Notes: generated by a model from the sequence alone, not told the origin. A stretch of 64,000 bases of DNA from Xestospongia muta (GCA_963693285.1 OY848917.1:20627745-20691744); one strand, 5' to 3'. Positions 43,701 to 55,539 are shown, numbered from the stretch's first letter. Translations and numbers: made by a program.

Positions 43701-45314
43701 AAGGCATCGCATGGTATATTTCACATTAATGTCAATACCTCCAATATCTTTTCCAGTTGTTTATCATTCTCACAAAAAAACAGTTCAGCATGACAACTTT
43801 CAGCTATATATTGGCAAGTCTCTGAAAGGGAAGTAGATCACAGTGACATCAGTATAGGTGCTATTCTATTAATAAGTGTTTAATTTCATTCATACTACAG
43901 CAGTACATAATAGCTATGCCATAAATAAACCACTGTTATACCTAAAATTATATGCAGTAAGAGACAGAAGCCTGTTTGTGTTAACTTGACCACTTTTTAC
44001 TGTTCAATTTACAATTACATGTATTAGGATACCAAATTACTCCAACAGTACAATACTTCCTGTTAATACTGGACAAGTCTGCAATCAATACTACAATACT
44101 AGCCAATAATAATAAGGACAAGAAAGCAATAGACATTAAACTGATTTATAATATTAAAGTAAATGTGATTAGACTTTAGTAACACTTCAATATAGTAAGA
44201 CAACACTATTGCTTTCTTTTATACTATACATCAATATTTATCTTATAAGAAGTTAAGAACCAATAGTTATCAGATTTTCTACATCTTATGAAGGTTCATA
44301 TAACATGTCAGAGATGGTGTTCCATACCTTTGTTGTTAGTAGTATAGACACCAGCAGCAATACCACCAGCCTACAAAATATGAAGCTACTTTATACATTA
44401 AGTAATTATATCATCAACACATCCAAAGGAATTGATAACAGACTAAATATCTTAAATGGTATCATGTGATGAATATGTGTAGTCATACCATTATAGATGC
44501 CATGAAAGTGATAAACCACTCAGGAGAATTGAAGCCTAAAATAGGTACTCCATGATGAGCTTCCAAACCAAGCTTGATCATAGACTTTGCTGCCTTTTCA
44601 ACATCATCAAGATACTGATTATAGGTCCAGGTTATCCATATATCATTCCGCTTCACTTTGAGAGCAGGACAATGTCCAAACTTTGAGACAGTTCGTTTAA
44701 AGGCTTCATTGACAGTCACAGGAGGAATAGAAGCAGGACCAGTTAATGATACCTGTGAGATATGGCAATGAATAATACCAGCTGAAACAAATGTCTTCCC
44801 AGAATATCTCTTTTATACTTCCCTACATTGTATGTGGTTTAAAGATTGTACAAAATAAAGCCATAAAAAAGAACCAAAGTTCAATTGATAAAAAAACAAT
44901 GGTGTAAATAAATTTGATGATGTACCATCCAGTTGCTGTTTCTGTAAATAGCAGCTATACATGTAGTTTATTTGAATATATTTTCTTTAACAATAATTAT
45001 ACCAATCTTCCTTAACCACAGACTAATTAACTGGACCCATTAAATTAGAAACACTTAACTTTTGATTTTTGCCCTATGACATTTGGCTAAATTTTGTATT
45101 CAATGAATACAACTTATTATGTAACAATTTACATCAAAAAGGTTAAAAGGTCACATGTATAATAGATTGTACCCAGTAATGCACAAGCATGTACAATGCC
45201 GTTGTCCATATATAGCGTAGAAATAGGATGATATTGCCAAAATAAGATGGATAAACTAACCTTAATAGACGCTTCTGCATCTGGTTCTACTGTCCAGTGC
45301 TTAGCAGTTGCCAT
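34703..45314 (-). CDS. ACSBG2: Long-chain acyl-CoA synthetase, bubblegum (ACSBG) type, 18 exons
   Basis: Activates long-chain fatty acids to acyl-CoA with ATP, at membranes. Eighteen exons join in phase to 644 residues (human ACSBG2 is about 666): 45261-45314, 44489-44752, 44328-44370, 43739-43821, 41897-42013, 41474-41572, 40752-40823, 39567-39707, 39399-39518, 39161-39234, 38750-38804, 38221-38341, 36879-37085, 36309-36391, 36108-36200, 35939-36023, 34997-35094, 34703-34828. Adenylate-forming signatures are in order: [10 protein letters not shown] (P-loop, exon 6), [14 protein letters not shown] (exon 8), [11 protein letters not shown] (exon 12), GWFHTGDTG (exon 13) and [20 protein letters not shown] (exons 13/14). 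The lead [20 protein letters not shown] and the end [11 protein letters not shown] point to the ACSBG branch rather than ACSL. The symbol marks the family; one-to-one orthology to ACSBG1 or 2 is not implied. Introns hold several repeats, listed separately. Confidence 0.95.
35344..35667. mobile_element. Foldback/MITE element with about 100-bp inverted arms
   Basis: The left arm (about 35344-35445) and the inverted right arm (about 35560-35667) match over roughly 100 bases with scattered changes. Outer ends: GACATTCCAATTCTTA on the left and TAAGAATAGGAATGTC on the right. AATTCCAATT blocks recur within the arms. It lies in the intron between exons 16 and 17 of the synthetase gene and has no coding capacity. 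Confidence 0.75.
37154..37506. mobile_element. MITE with near-perfect terminal inverted repeats, TA-flanked
   Basis: The left end CCGTATACCGGGATTTATT is inverted at the right end (AATAAATCCCGGCATACGG) with one mismatch, and the inverted match extends inward to over 40 bases (GGCGAC / GTCGC, AAATTTGG). The ends are flanked by TA. Size about 350 bp and a TA target suggest a Tc1/mariner-type nonautonomous element. It sits in the intron between exons 12 and 13 of the synthetase gene. Confidence 0.8.
39806..40692. repeat. Interspersed repeat, copy 1 (synthetase intron 7)
   Basis: Shares long stretches with 43225-43725: the block around GACTGCAGACCTGAGGTGTA, the TTGACCAATCAGATTGCT block, a middle section (ACTTGCAATAGAAGAAACAG against ACTTGCAGTAGGAGAAAGAG) and an end block GATTGGTCAATTAAGGCAT. 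TTGACCAATCA near the left is inverted near the right, so it can fold back. No coding capacity. Confidence 0.75.
42501..42608 (-). other. Exon-like open frame inside synthetase intron 4
   Basis: A 36-codon frame bounded by an acceptor-like AG at 42609-42610 and a stop. Entered from exon 4 it would be in phase and would truncate the enzyme. It reads [19 protein letters not shown]. An internal donor-like GTACGC would even allow it to be skipped forward to exon 5 in frame. The normal exon 4-exon 5 junction (KQLEKILE to [10 protein letters not shown]) aligns to ACSBG without a gap, so this is not needed for the enzyme. Confidence 0.3.
43225..43725. repeat. Interspersed foldback repeat, copy 2 (synthetase intron 4)
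   Basis: Diverged and shorter relative of 39806-40692. TTGACCAATCAGATTGCTT at about 43346 is inverted at about 43680-43700 (AGCAATCTGATTGGTCAA), bracketing about 300 bases. Its right arm ends only about 14 bases from the end of synthetase exon 4 (43739). Confidence 0.75.
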
Positions 45315-45600
45315 TGACACTTTAGTAAGGGCAAGTCAATAATTGTCTTGAGATTCATTTCCTCTTCCAACGTACATCCGGTGTCTGAGTAGACAATTTA
45401 CACTATTGTAGAATACCCCATCACGGACATTCTGCACTAGTGCTAATTGTCCAATAACGACTTCCTTCGTTATCATAATAGGTACCCAAACAGGTTCACT
45501 AAATTGTGACAAAAGAGCTTTACGTCATAAAGCTACTAACTACAAGGTGGAAAGCAGCCACTTATTTTATTATCTCAAGGCTGGCCAGACATGGAAGGAG
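45315..45600. promoter_or_regulatory. Upstream region of the synthetase gene
   Basis: Non-coding DNA before the start codon, presumably holding the promoter and 5' UTR. It is somewhat GC-richer near 45350-45500. No specific box recognised. Confidence 0.4.
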
Positions 45601-45619
45601 GTACCTCGTTCATCTACTG

Positions 45620-45930
45620 AAAGAATATGAATATTAGAAGCATGCCACTCCTTAGCTGAAGGCAAGTTACTTTGTCGCTCTGAAATATGAATATGTACTG
45701 TTGTACACGACATTTATATAATGTCAAATTTTTAAATATACATAGGAGGGCATCTGGGCGATAATAAGACATATGAAAAGATTGCTGAAAATTTTAATGG
45801 AAATTGCTATGGAAACATGTAACTGATTATGTTAGAATTTGTACTGTATGTCAAACAACCAATGATGCCAAAGTTGTAAAGCAAGCTGTACCACCAATCC
45901 CTGTTAAACCAAAAGTATGGAGACAGGTAT
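45620..45930 (+). pseudogene. Relic of a retroelement-type integrase zinc-binding domain
   Basis: The frame at 45626-45660 reads ILEACHSLAEG. About 90 bases of non-matching, intron-like DNA follow. The next frame starts at 45750 with GGHLGDNKTYEKIAENF, and the C-x-x-C part (ICTVCQ) near 45845 is in a different frame. H-H-C-C order and spacing match the zinc-binding domain before the catalytic core of Gypsy-type integrases and related domesticated genes. One frameshift separates the H-H and C-C halves and no core domain follows, so it is dead. The block ends at a donor-like CAG|GTATAT at about 45929. Confidence 0.65.
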
Positions 45931-46274
45931 ATAACATAGCTACTGTAATAACATAGCTACTGTAAGATCATTTGTTATAAATCTCACCAAATTATTGTAC
46001 AGGTAACATATTCAGTAGAGGTCAATACTAATAACAAAGCTAAAGGCTAACTAGGAAGATCAAAAAAGCATTCCAATTTTCATAGACTCTTTGATGATTA
46101 ATTATAATGTTGTTTGTCAACATTGTGTTAATATACATCAACAATAAAGTTTGTTTATAGAAGGTATTATATAATTACATAGTTAGTGATTTTATATTGA
46201 TACTGTAGGAAGTAATGGAAGTTAAACAAATGGGACCTTAAATGATGTATTTCTTGAAACTCTTATTTAAACTA

Positions 46275-46530
46275 GTGGATTCAAGAGTTATTTTGAAGAG
46301 GTCCTTTTATAATCTCAATGATCTCTCTCCAAATAGATGGGGTTGGTCGGTTATTGAGCCAATTCTGAAGTGTTTTTGACAACTTTACTTCATTCAGTAA
46401 ATTTTTATTAAGCAAGCCAACAAGACTATTATCAGCAACTCCAAATAGGCCACCAAACCTCATACCACTTAGAAGAAACTGAAGATAGAAACTCTAGCAG
46501 AACATCTTTCTGTGGTTCTGAATCTGTGAC
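46275..46530 (-). pseudogene. Decayed Death-domain exon, type 1 copy A
   Basis: One frame gives VLLEFLSSVSSKWYE. After a frameshift the second gives LFGVADNSLVGLLNK, then KLSKTLQNWLNN and WREIIEIIKGPL. The W-Y-E, L-x-x-L-L, L-x-x-W-L and W-x-x-I-I positions follow the Death fold. It is clearly related to 56991-57242. The frameshift falls just after WYE, so it cannot encode the domain. Confidence 0.7.
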
Positions 46531-46568
46531 AAAGTGCAGAATATACTATAATTATACTTATTTTGCAG

Positions 46569-47101
46569 GTACAGTTACTTTAATAGAGTTAGTGCAACTT
46601 ATTAAAAGTTTAAAATCTGTTGCTGACTTTCAGGTAATTGTTTATTATTAATATAACTCCTATTGTAACTTCTAATGAATAATTGATATAAAGTAATTTA
46701 GAGCATAGTACTGGTTTATCCAATTGTTGTTTTAAATTAATGGCTTTCTTTTTGAAGAAACTAATGCAAAATTCACCATCTCTCTCTGGTTTTACTAATA
46801 ACTCTACTATCAAAAAACAACAGAAACAAAGTAAGTAATAATCATAAGTCCTGTTTTAACAGTTATTCATCTGTAGCTGCTCTTAGTGATGTTTTAAAAT
46901 TGAAGCAGTATTATGATCTCACTATATCAACCTCTTTGTTAAGTCCTTAATCTACAGTGATATATTATCTGTTATGTTGTCATAATGATTTTACAGGTGC
47001 ATTAGGTCAAAATAATATTATTTAACTAATATCCCTGGAGTGATTAAACCAATAAGGAGTATTTTAGAGGAGCAGTCAACAGTATTGTCACTACTGCTAA
47101 G
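46569..47101 (+). pseudogene. Exon-like fragments of an unidentified plus-strand gene
   Basis: Three blocks with good splice borders: 46569-46633 (reads VTLIELVQLIKSLKSVADFQ), 46758-46830 (KLMQNSPSLSGFTNNSTIKK) and 46997-47101. The first two join in phase. The third has an early stop in the expected frame but reads NIPGVIKPIRSILEEQSTVL in another, so the gene looks broken. No family recognised. Confidence 0.3.
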
Positions 47102-47167
47102 GTATATTCATTATTAGGTACATATAATTATATACTAGTTTCACTTCGTAAAGCCACTAAATGATAT

Positions 47168-48062
47168 TTACTTCTTCCTTTTTTTCTTTCCTTAGACAGA
47201 TTTTGCTTTCTTTGGTGATAAGATATTATTAATAATAAATACATTGACATGTTTACAGATACAAAGATCAAAAAATAGTTTAGTCAATGGAACAAGGATC
47301 ATTGAGATTATAAATGACTTTACTATTGCTACCAAACGATCATTTTACAGTATACATTCCACCTTTGTACCCTTCCACCTTTAATAATATTATCATTACA
47401 AAAAATCTAATTGCAGCAAGAAGGGAAGTTACATAATAATATTTGTATTATGTAAAAAATGTTTCAAACTATAAAGCACTAGTAGTACATATAGGGTAGT
47501 TTAGTTATTGATGTCTGGGGAGACATAGATGGTCACGTATTTCATTAGCTTTTGCTAAGTTATCAACGAACTTTCCCTCAAGAGTAGAGATCATTGTCTT
47601 CCAGGTAACAAGTGATGGCTGAGAAGTCAACCAGATGTTGATTACTTGAATGAGTTTAAATTTGTTATCTTCTGGACTCTTTTGTAAACCATTCAAAACA
47701 TCATCGGAAACTTTTAAAGCTGTGCCAATTACATACACTGGTGACTGATATCAGGCAATAATTCGACTAGCTTGTGTTTATCAGGGGCAGTATTTACAAC
47801 ATTTGGAGAACCTGAATAAAAAATAAAGATTTAAACACAGTAGCTTTAAAACATTATAACATTAGTAATTTTTGTTCTTACATATACGATATCCATTAGT
47901 TTGTATGCCTGACAATCAATCTTAAGTAAGCTAACATTTGAAAGTACATGTAACAACAAAGAAAACCCTGTGTACATTTTCAATAATTGTTTAGGATACT
48001 TTAATGTATGCATATATAAATTTAATAATGGAATAAACATGTATAGATGGCTTAACAAGTCA
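47168..48062. repeat. Segmental duplication, copy 1
   Basis: Closely similar to 57268-58228, and in its first 650 bases to 48898-49600. It includes the region around TTTGCTTTCTTTGGTGATAA, the antisense Death-domain exon and, further on, intron sequence of the Roc-like gene (for example TTTGAAAGTACATGTAACAA). It is a truncated duplicate of the 3' end of that gene. Confidence 0.85.
47505..47805 (-). pseudogene. Decayed Death-domain exon, type 2 copy A
   Basis: Matches the intact exon 57668-57975 over its length: PDKHKLVELL at the start, then KVSDDVLNGLQKSPEDNK, INIWLTSQPSLVTWKTMIS and KANEIRDHLCLPRHQ. One base is missing at the HQWYVIG position, which becomes HQCM followed by a stop. The downstream frame is otherwise open. 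Confidence 0.8.
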
Positions 48063-48360
48063 GACCATTAAAAACAGTAAATAATTCAAATTGCCAAATA
48101 CAAACACTATATTCATAGTTGGTAGTGTCTATTACCAGGAGTCCATGAGTCAATGAGAAATTAATACGATACCTTATACCTTAAATTCTAAACATAAGAA
48201 TCTACAGTATTAATTTTTTATTGGAATAGATCTATGCACTTCCAGTACCCTACAAATAACCACTACATTCCTACTTTATCTTTGAAAATGTTAACAGATG
48301 AAAGAAGGAAGCCATTAAATTAAATTGCCATAACACCAGATTAACTTTTTACAGACAGTT

Positions 48361-48600
48361 AAAGTGTGTCATCTAACGTTTCAGACACATGCACATGAGG
48401 TACAATACCATAGCAGTTCAATTCATAGTTGGTGGTTAATCAGTGGAACAAAGATCATTAAGATAATAAATGACTTTACTAGATTATTGACATATTTTAA
48501 GTTATTACATCCAAGACAATTGCAGTTAAATCTATCAAATAATCCTTTTTCAGTATACACTCCTCCCTGGTACCCTCCCACTTTTAATAATTGTGTTTAA
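48361..48600 (+). repeat. Partial copy of the duplicated segment with a plus-strand open frame
   Basis: Shares with 49010-49180 and 57370-57545 a block reading FTRLLTYFKLLHPRQL, then YTPPWYPPTFNN on the plus strand. A copy at about 47280-47385 is more degraded. No protein family recognised. It may be a duplicated untranslated or intergenic stretch that happens to stay open. Confidence 0.6.
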
Positions 48601-48897
48601 GTTTTTTATGAAGTGCTTTGCTCCATTCTCAATATCATGTGATGATCATGTGAAGAGTCATTGTTTGTCTGTCTACTCCAAAGATTATGTAATCACTACG
48701 TACATGGAAACAATGTATATCCATATAACTAAGTACACATCCATTTTTATCATGATATGTACATGGATACAATGTAATCATGCAGCTAAGTATAGATATT
48801 CTACCTTATTGATATATTGTATAGTAATCCATGGGTATCCTAGTACATACATGGATAAATGATAAAAACAATAGCAACTGTGTATAATCATATGTTT

Positions 48898-49600
48898 GAT
48901 ATTATTTTCTTTTTTTTTCTTTCCTTACACTGATTTTGCTTTCTTTGGTGATAAGATATTTGGTATTAGTAATAAATACATTGACATGTTCACAGATACC
49001 AAGATCAATAAATAGTTTAGTTAATGGAGCAAAGATCATTAAGAAAATAAACTCCTTTACTAGATTATTGACATATTTTTAAGTTATTACATCCAAGACA
49101 ATTGGAGTTAAGTCTATTAAGTGGTCATTTTGCAGTATACACTCTTTCCTGGGACCCTCCCACTTTTAATAATATTATCATTACAAAAAACTAAATGCAG
49201 CAAGAAGGGAAGCTACATAATAATATTTGTATTATGTAAAAATTGTTTCAAACTATAAAGCACTAATAATACATATAGGGTAGTTTAGTTAGTTAATTAT
49301 TGATGTTTGGCGAGACCTAGATGGTTATGTAGCTTTTGCTAAGTTAATAATGATCCTCCCCTCAATAGCAGAGATCACCATCTCCCAGATAACAGGTGAT
49401 GGCTGAGAAGTCAACCAGGTGTTGATTATTTATTGAGTTTAACTTTCTTATGTTGTGGACTGGTTTGTAAATCTTCCAAAACATCGTCGGAAACTTTTAA
49501 AGCCATGCCAATGACATACCATTGGTGACTGATTTCAGCCAATAATTTGACTAGCTTGTGTTTATCAGGGGCAGTATTTACAATATCTGCATAAAAATAA
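48898..49600. repeat. Segmental duplication, copy 2
   Basis: Near-duplicate of 57268-57990, with the same order: pyrimidine tract, TTTGCTTTCTTTGGTGATAA, TPPWYPP-like block, then the antisense Death-domain exon. It lies in direct orientation 1.7 kb from copy 1. Confidence 0.85.
49310..49595 (-). pseudogene. Decayed Death-domain exon, type 2 copy B
   Basis: Good match to the intact exon at its start (DKHKLVKLLAEISHQWYVIG, then MALKVSDDVLEDLQTSPQ). A one-base loss after KLNK then gives stops, and a further deletion lies in the ...IRDHL end. It cannot encode a complete domain. Confidence 0.8.
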
Positions 49601-50870
49601 AAAAAATAATTTGAATTAAATTTAATTGAGCATATGGTGTGCAAAATTAATTATAATTAATACTGTGATAATTAAACAGGAAGTAAACACAACAATTACA
49701 TCTCATGTAATTTTGCTTAAATTTACATATATAAAAAGTTGACTATATTGTATGTAGTGGTTCAGTATTATTATTGACTTCCTCTAATTTCTTATTGTTT
49801 ACTGTATTGTGCCTTATAGTCTATTGTGCATTACTACTAAGTCAGATTAAAAGAAATAGGAACCATTCAAGAAATGTGCCAAAGGAGGGAGTGATTACTG
49901 TTCTCTAATACCATTTCTAAATGTTCAAAAGAGACACTACATATGCTTATTATCCCAAAATAACAGAGATCAGGCAAGAGTTATAATTTAACGTTAAATA
50001 CTACTCTACACCTGATTAATACTATATACCTTATCAGCATTAAATTTACACTCGCATCAAACTAGTGTTCATTCTTTAGGACATGTGCCCACTGCTTCTA
50101 ACATGTACTATATGGAACTCATCTTCAACTGTGTTTACTCTTTGTCATTAACAATATAGTGACTTAGGCAATCTTCTGCCAGCAGAGGATGTGGTCAATG
50201 ATTTCTCTCTATTGACTCCAATTCTTAATCTAGTCAGAGCACATCTCCATAATTTTCTTACTCCTAAATAAATTTCAATGTGGAGTCCTTTTAAATAATT
50301 TATATGTCATATCCATACTACCCCCAGATCCTGACTATTCTCTAGTTAATCTTTATACCATTCATTTATAAAGACTCATAACTTTTCATTTACTTCCCTG
50401 ATATATACATTACCAATAGTTAAAAGTTTTAAAACCTAGTGTGGAATGCATAGATCATGTCATTCACAAAGATATAAGAGTGAGTACAGTCAAGTGAAAA
50501 TTTTTCCTAAGTCTTTTTGGATGTCTGCTAATGCTCCTCCTTCTCAAATATTTCTGGCACCTGAAATACTTAAGCTGTCTACACTAGTTATCAATTTGTT
50601 TACATTGACCAAACATGTAGTTACTATCATCATGGTGTTGAACTCTTGTATTTTGTACTTATGTTCTCTGTCATTGTTTTACTTTGGTAACTGCAGTGTA
50701 TAACTTACACTTCTACTGGAAAAAACAACAAAATATCTAAGAGGTAGGATTTAGGGATATTATGTTCAGAACACAAACATGACAAACTTATACATATATC
50801 ACAAACTTTGTGATATATATGTAACATTATCATTTAGCCTGAAGATTTTGGTTATGTGCGTGAATACTGA
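49601..50870. other. Gene-poor DNA
   Basis: AT-rich stretch without exon-like frames. A plus-strand 85-codon frame at 50446-50703 has no motif or splice context that I would trust. A small inverted TATATATCACAAAGTTTGTGATATATA-like palindrome sits near 50795-50822. Confidence 0.5.
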
Positions 50871-53117
50871 AAAAATGAAAGGCACTAAAGTGCCGAACCT
50901 CGTTGGAGTTTCTAAGTTATTTATAAATTCTATGCCAGCTTAGGCCCAGGTATGATGTTGTTATTGCAAGAAAATTTATTTACATTCCAGAAGGTGTGGT
51001 TATAAAATGGCAAGCTTTGTCATTCTGTATATGCTCATTAATTGTTGCTTGATTTCTAGCTTTGTCATATTTGTGAAGCAGTAACTGAATACGTGATAGT
51101 ATCATTCAATTCCCAAGCAAGATTAAGTGCTACTTTCGTGATGAAAAGTTTTCCTGAGTCTTTACATGACCCTTTAAAATCTATCAATATTTCCTATACA
51201 AAATTTATTGTAACTTGAAGATGAAACCTTCTTTGGAAACGTCCCGTGGTACAAATATAAATCGATATATTATCTATTAGTAGCAGTCCTTTCAGTGCTT
51301 GGAGACGTTTCCTGAATGCGTTACTTCGCTCCAAGTCCACAAAACATTTTTCAAAACTTTTCTAACGATTACTTCGACCAACGGCCTTCTGTCTTGCTGA
51401 TCCGTATTCCTCTGAGATTGTTTACAACATACTAAAAAATCTCCACGTTAAGTTTTTTACTTTTCGAGAAACGGCACTTGACCTCTGCAGCCTGAAAAAA
51501 TCTATCAATATTTCATATACAAAATTTATTGTAACTTGAAGATGAAACCTTCTTTGGAAACGTCCCGTGGTACAAATATAAATCGATATATTATCTATTA
51601 GTAGCAGTCTTTTCAGTGCTTGGAGACGTTTCCTGAATGCGTTACTTCGCTCCAAGTCCACAAAACATTTTTCAGAACTTTTCTAACGATTACTTCGACC
51701 AACGGCCTTCTGTCTTGCTGATCCGTATTTCTCTGAGATTGTTTACAACATACTAAAAAATCTCCACGTTAAGTTTTTTACTTTTCGAGAAACGGCACTT
51801 GACCTCTGCAGCCTGAAAATTCTTTTGCGAGTTTTAAGCTTCTGTTTTCCTTGACGATGTTCTTGACACTACTGTTGTAAAGTCCACATGCTTTTCTATT
51901 CGTTGCTAAACGTTGGTAGCTGTAATGCTTCGGTTGCCAAGTTATAGCAGTTCAAAATGAAAGGCACTAAAGTGCCGAACCTCGCTGTAGTTTCTAAGTT
52001 ATTTATAAATTCTATGCCAGCTTAGGCCCAGCTATGTTGTTATTGCAAGAAAATTTATTAACATTCCAGAAGGTGTGGTTATAAAATGGCAAGCTTTGTC
52101 ATTCTGTATATGCTCATTAATTGTTGCTTGATTTCTAGCTTTGCCATGTTTGTGAAGCAGTAACTGAATAAGTGATAGTATCATTCAATTTCCAAGTAAG
52201 ATTAAGTGCTACTTTCGTGATGAAAAGTTTCTCTGAGTCTTTACATGACCCTTTAAAATCTATCAATATTTCATATACAAAATTTATTGTAACTTGAAGA
52301 TGAAACCTTCTTTGGAAACGTCCCGTGGTACAAATATAAATCGATATATTATCTATTAGTAGCAGTCCTTTCAGTGCTTGGAGACGTTTCCTGAATGCGT
52401 TACTTCGCTCCAAGTCCACAAAACATTTTTCAGAACTTTTCTAACGATTACTTCGACCAACTGCCTTCTGTCTTGTTGATCCGTATTCCTCTGAGATTGT
52501 TTACAACATACTAAAAAATCTCCACGTTAAGTTTTTTACTTTTCGAGAAACGGCACTTGACCTCTGCAGCCTGAAAAAATCTATCAATATTTCATATACA
52601 AAATTTATTATAACTTGAAGATGAAACCTTCTTTGGAAACGTCCCGTGGTACAAATATAAATCGATATATTATCTATTAGTAGCAGTCTTTTCAGTGCTT
52701 GGAGACGTTTCCTGAATGCGTTACTTCGCTCCAAGTCCACAAAACATTTTTCAGAACTTTTCTAACGATTACTTCGACCAACGGCCTTCTGTCTTGCTGA
52801 TCCGTATTTCTCTGAGATTGTTTACAACATACTAAAAAATCTCCACGTTAAGTTTTTTACTTTTCGAGAAACGGCACTTGACCTCTGCAGCCTGAAAATT
52901 CTTTTGCGAGTTTTAAGCTTCTGTTTTCCTTGACGATGTTCTTGACACTACTGTTGTAAAGTCCACATGCTTTTCTATTCGTTGCTAAACGTTGGTAGCT
53001 GTAATGCTTCGGTTGCCAAGTTATAGCAGTTCAAAATGAAAGGCACTAAAGTGCCGAACCTCGCTGTAGTTTCTAAGTTATTTATAAATTCTATGCCAGC
53101 TTAGGCCCAGCTATTAA

Positions 53118-53145
53118 CCTCGCTGTGCGTGGGCGCATAGCGAGG
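53118..53145. repeat. Terminal hairpin of the transposon family, plus orientation
   Basis: CCTCGCTGTGCG and CGCATAGCGAGG pair as a 12-bp stem with one G-T-type mismatch around a 4-base loop. TTAA at 53114-53117 precedes it and a TG tract follows at about 53159-53184. Confidence 0.85.
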
Positions 53146-54281
53146 GTACTGTAGTCTGTTTGTGTGTGTGTGTGTGTGTGTGTCTGTTACCAGAGTTGTT
53201 TTTTTTGAACTGCTATAACTTGGCAACCGAAGCATTAGCAGCTACCAACGTTTAGCAACGAATAGAAAAGCATGTGGACTTTACAACAGTAGTGTCAAGA
53301 ACATCGTCAAGGAAAACAGAAGCTTAAAACTCGCAAAAGAATTTTTAGGCTGCAGAGGTCAAGTGCCGTTTCTCGAAAAGTAAAAAACTTAACGTGGAGA
53401 TTTTTTAGTATGTTGTAAACAATCTCAGAGGAATACGGATCAGCAAGACAGAAGGCCGTTGGTCGAAGTAATCGTTAGAAAAGTTCTATCAAGCAACAAT
53501 TAATGAAAGGCACTAAAGTGCCGAACCTCGCTGTAGTTTCTAAGTTATTTATAAATTCTATGCCAGCTTAGGCCCAGCTATGATGTTGTTATTGCAAAAA
53601 AATTTATTAACATTCCAGAAGGTGTGGTTATAAAATGGTAATTTTTGTCATTCTGTATATGCTCATTAATTGTTGCTTGATTTCTAGCTTTGCCATGTTT
53701 GTGAAGTAGTAACTGAGTAAGTGATAGTATCATTCAATTGCCAAGCAAGATTAAGTGCTAATTTCGTGATGAAAAGTTTCTCTGAGTCTTTACATGACCC
53801 TTTAAAATGTATCAATATTTCATATATAAAATTTATTGTAACTTGAAGATGAAACGTTCTTTGGAAACGTCCCGTAGTACAAATATAAATCAATATATTA
53901 TCTATTAGTAGCAGTCTTCTCAGTGCTTGGAGACGTTTCCTGAATGCGTTACTTTGCTCCAAGTCCACAAAACATTTTTCAGAACTTTTCTAACGATTAC
54001 TTCGACCAACGGCCTTCTATCTTGCTGATCCGTATTCCTCTGAGATTGTTTACAACATACTAAAAAATCTCCACGTTAAGTTTTTTACTTTTCGAGAAAC
54101 GGCACTTGACCTCTGCAGCCTGAAAATTCTTTTGCGAGTTTTAAGCTTCTGTTTTCCTTGACGATGTTCTTGATACTACTGTTGTAAAGTCCACATGTTT
54201 TTCTATTCGTTGCTAAACGTTGGTAGCTGCTAATGCTTCGGTTGCCAAGTTATAGCAGTTCAAAAAAAACAGGCAGTGCAG

Positions 54282-54313
<32 letters not shown>

Positions 54314-54323
54314 ACTACAGTAC

Positions 54324-54351
54324 CCTCGCTATGCGCCCACGCACAGCGAGG
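54324..54351. repeat. Terminal hairpin, minus orientation, with CA tract
   Basis: Same 28-base hairpin inverted. TTAA follows at 54352-54355 and a CA tract precedes it at about 54282-54308. Confidence 0.85.
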
Positions 54352-55538
54352 TTAATGAGCATATACAGAATGACAAAGCTTGCCATTTTATAACCACACC
54401 TTCTGGAATGTTAATACATTTTCTTGCAATAACAACATCATAGCTGGGCCTAAGCTGGCATAGAATTTATTAATAACTTAGAAACTACAGCGAGGTTCGG
54501 CACTTTAGTGCCTTTCATGTTGTTATTGCAAGAAAATTTATTAACATTCCAGAAGGTGTGGTTATAAAATGGCAAGCTTTGTCATTCTGTATATGCTCAT
54601 TAATTGTTGCTTGATTTCTAGCTTTGCCATGTTTGTGAAGCAGTAACTGAATAAGTGATAGTATCATTCAATTTCCAAGTAAGATTAAGTGCTACTTTCG
54701 TGATGAAAAGTTTCTCTGAGTCTTTACATGACCCTTTAAAATCTATCAATATTTCATATACAAAATTTATTGTAACTTGAAGATGAAACCTTCTTTGGAA
54801 ACGTCCCGTGGTACAAATATAAATCGATATATTATCTATTAGTAGCAGTCCTTTCAGTGCTTGGAGACGTTTCCTGAATGCGTTACTTCGCTCCAAGTCC
54901 ACAAAACATTTTTCAGAACTTTTCTAACGATTACTTCGACCAACTGCCTTCTGTCTTGTTGATCCGTATTCCTCTGAGATTGTTTACAACATACTAAAAA
55001 ATCTCCACGTTAAGTTTTTTACTTTTCGAGAAACGGCACTTGACCTCTGCAGCCTGAAAAAATCTATCAATATTTCATATACAAAATTTATTGTAACTTG
55101 AAGATGAAACCTTCTTTGGAAACGTCCCGTGGTACAAATATAAATCGATATATTATCTATTAGTAGCAGTCTTTTCAGTGCTTGGAGACGTTTCCTGAAT
55201 GCGTTACTTCGCTCCAAGTCCACAAAACATTTTTCAGAACTTTTCTAACGATTACTTCGACCAACGGCCTTCTGTCTTGCTGATCCGTATTCCTCTGAGA
55301 TTGTTTACAACATACTAAATAATCTCCACGTTAAGTTTTTTACTTTTCGAGAAACGGCACTTGACCTCTGCAGCCTGAAAATTCTTTTGCGAGTTTTAAG
55401 CTTCTGTTTTCCTTGACGATGTTCTTGACACTACTGTTGTAAAGTCCACATGCTTTTCTATTCGTTGCTAAACGTCGGTAGCTGCTAATGCTTCGGTTGC
55501 CAAGTTATAGCAGTTCAAAAAAAACAACTCTGGTAACA

Positions 55539-55539
<1 letters not shown>

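Noticed and set aside
48593..48862. Plus-strand 89-codon frame
   Set aside because: Composed of short repeated TACATGGA-like words; no domain or splice signals.
53118..53145. Helitron 3' hairpin
   Set aside because: The hairpin is not followed by CTRR, and TTAA flanks with an inverted copy of AACCTCGCTGT at the other end argue for a cut-and-paste type element.
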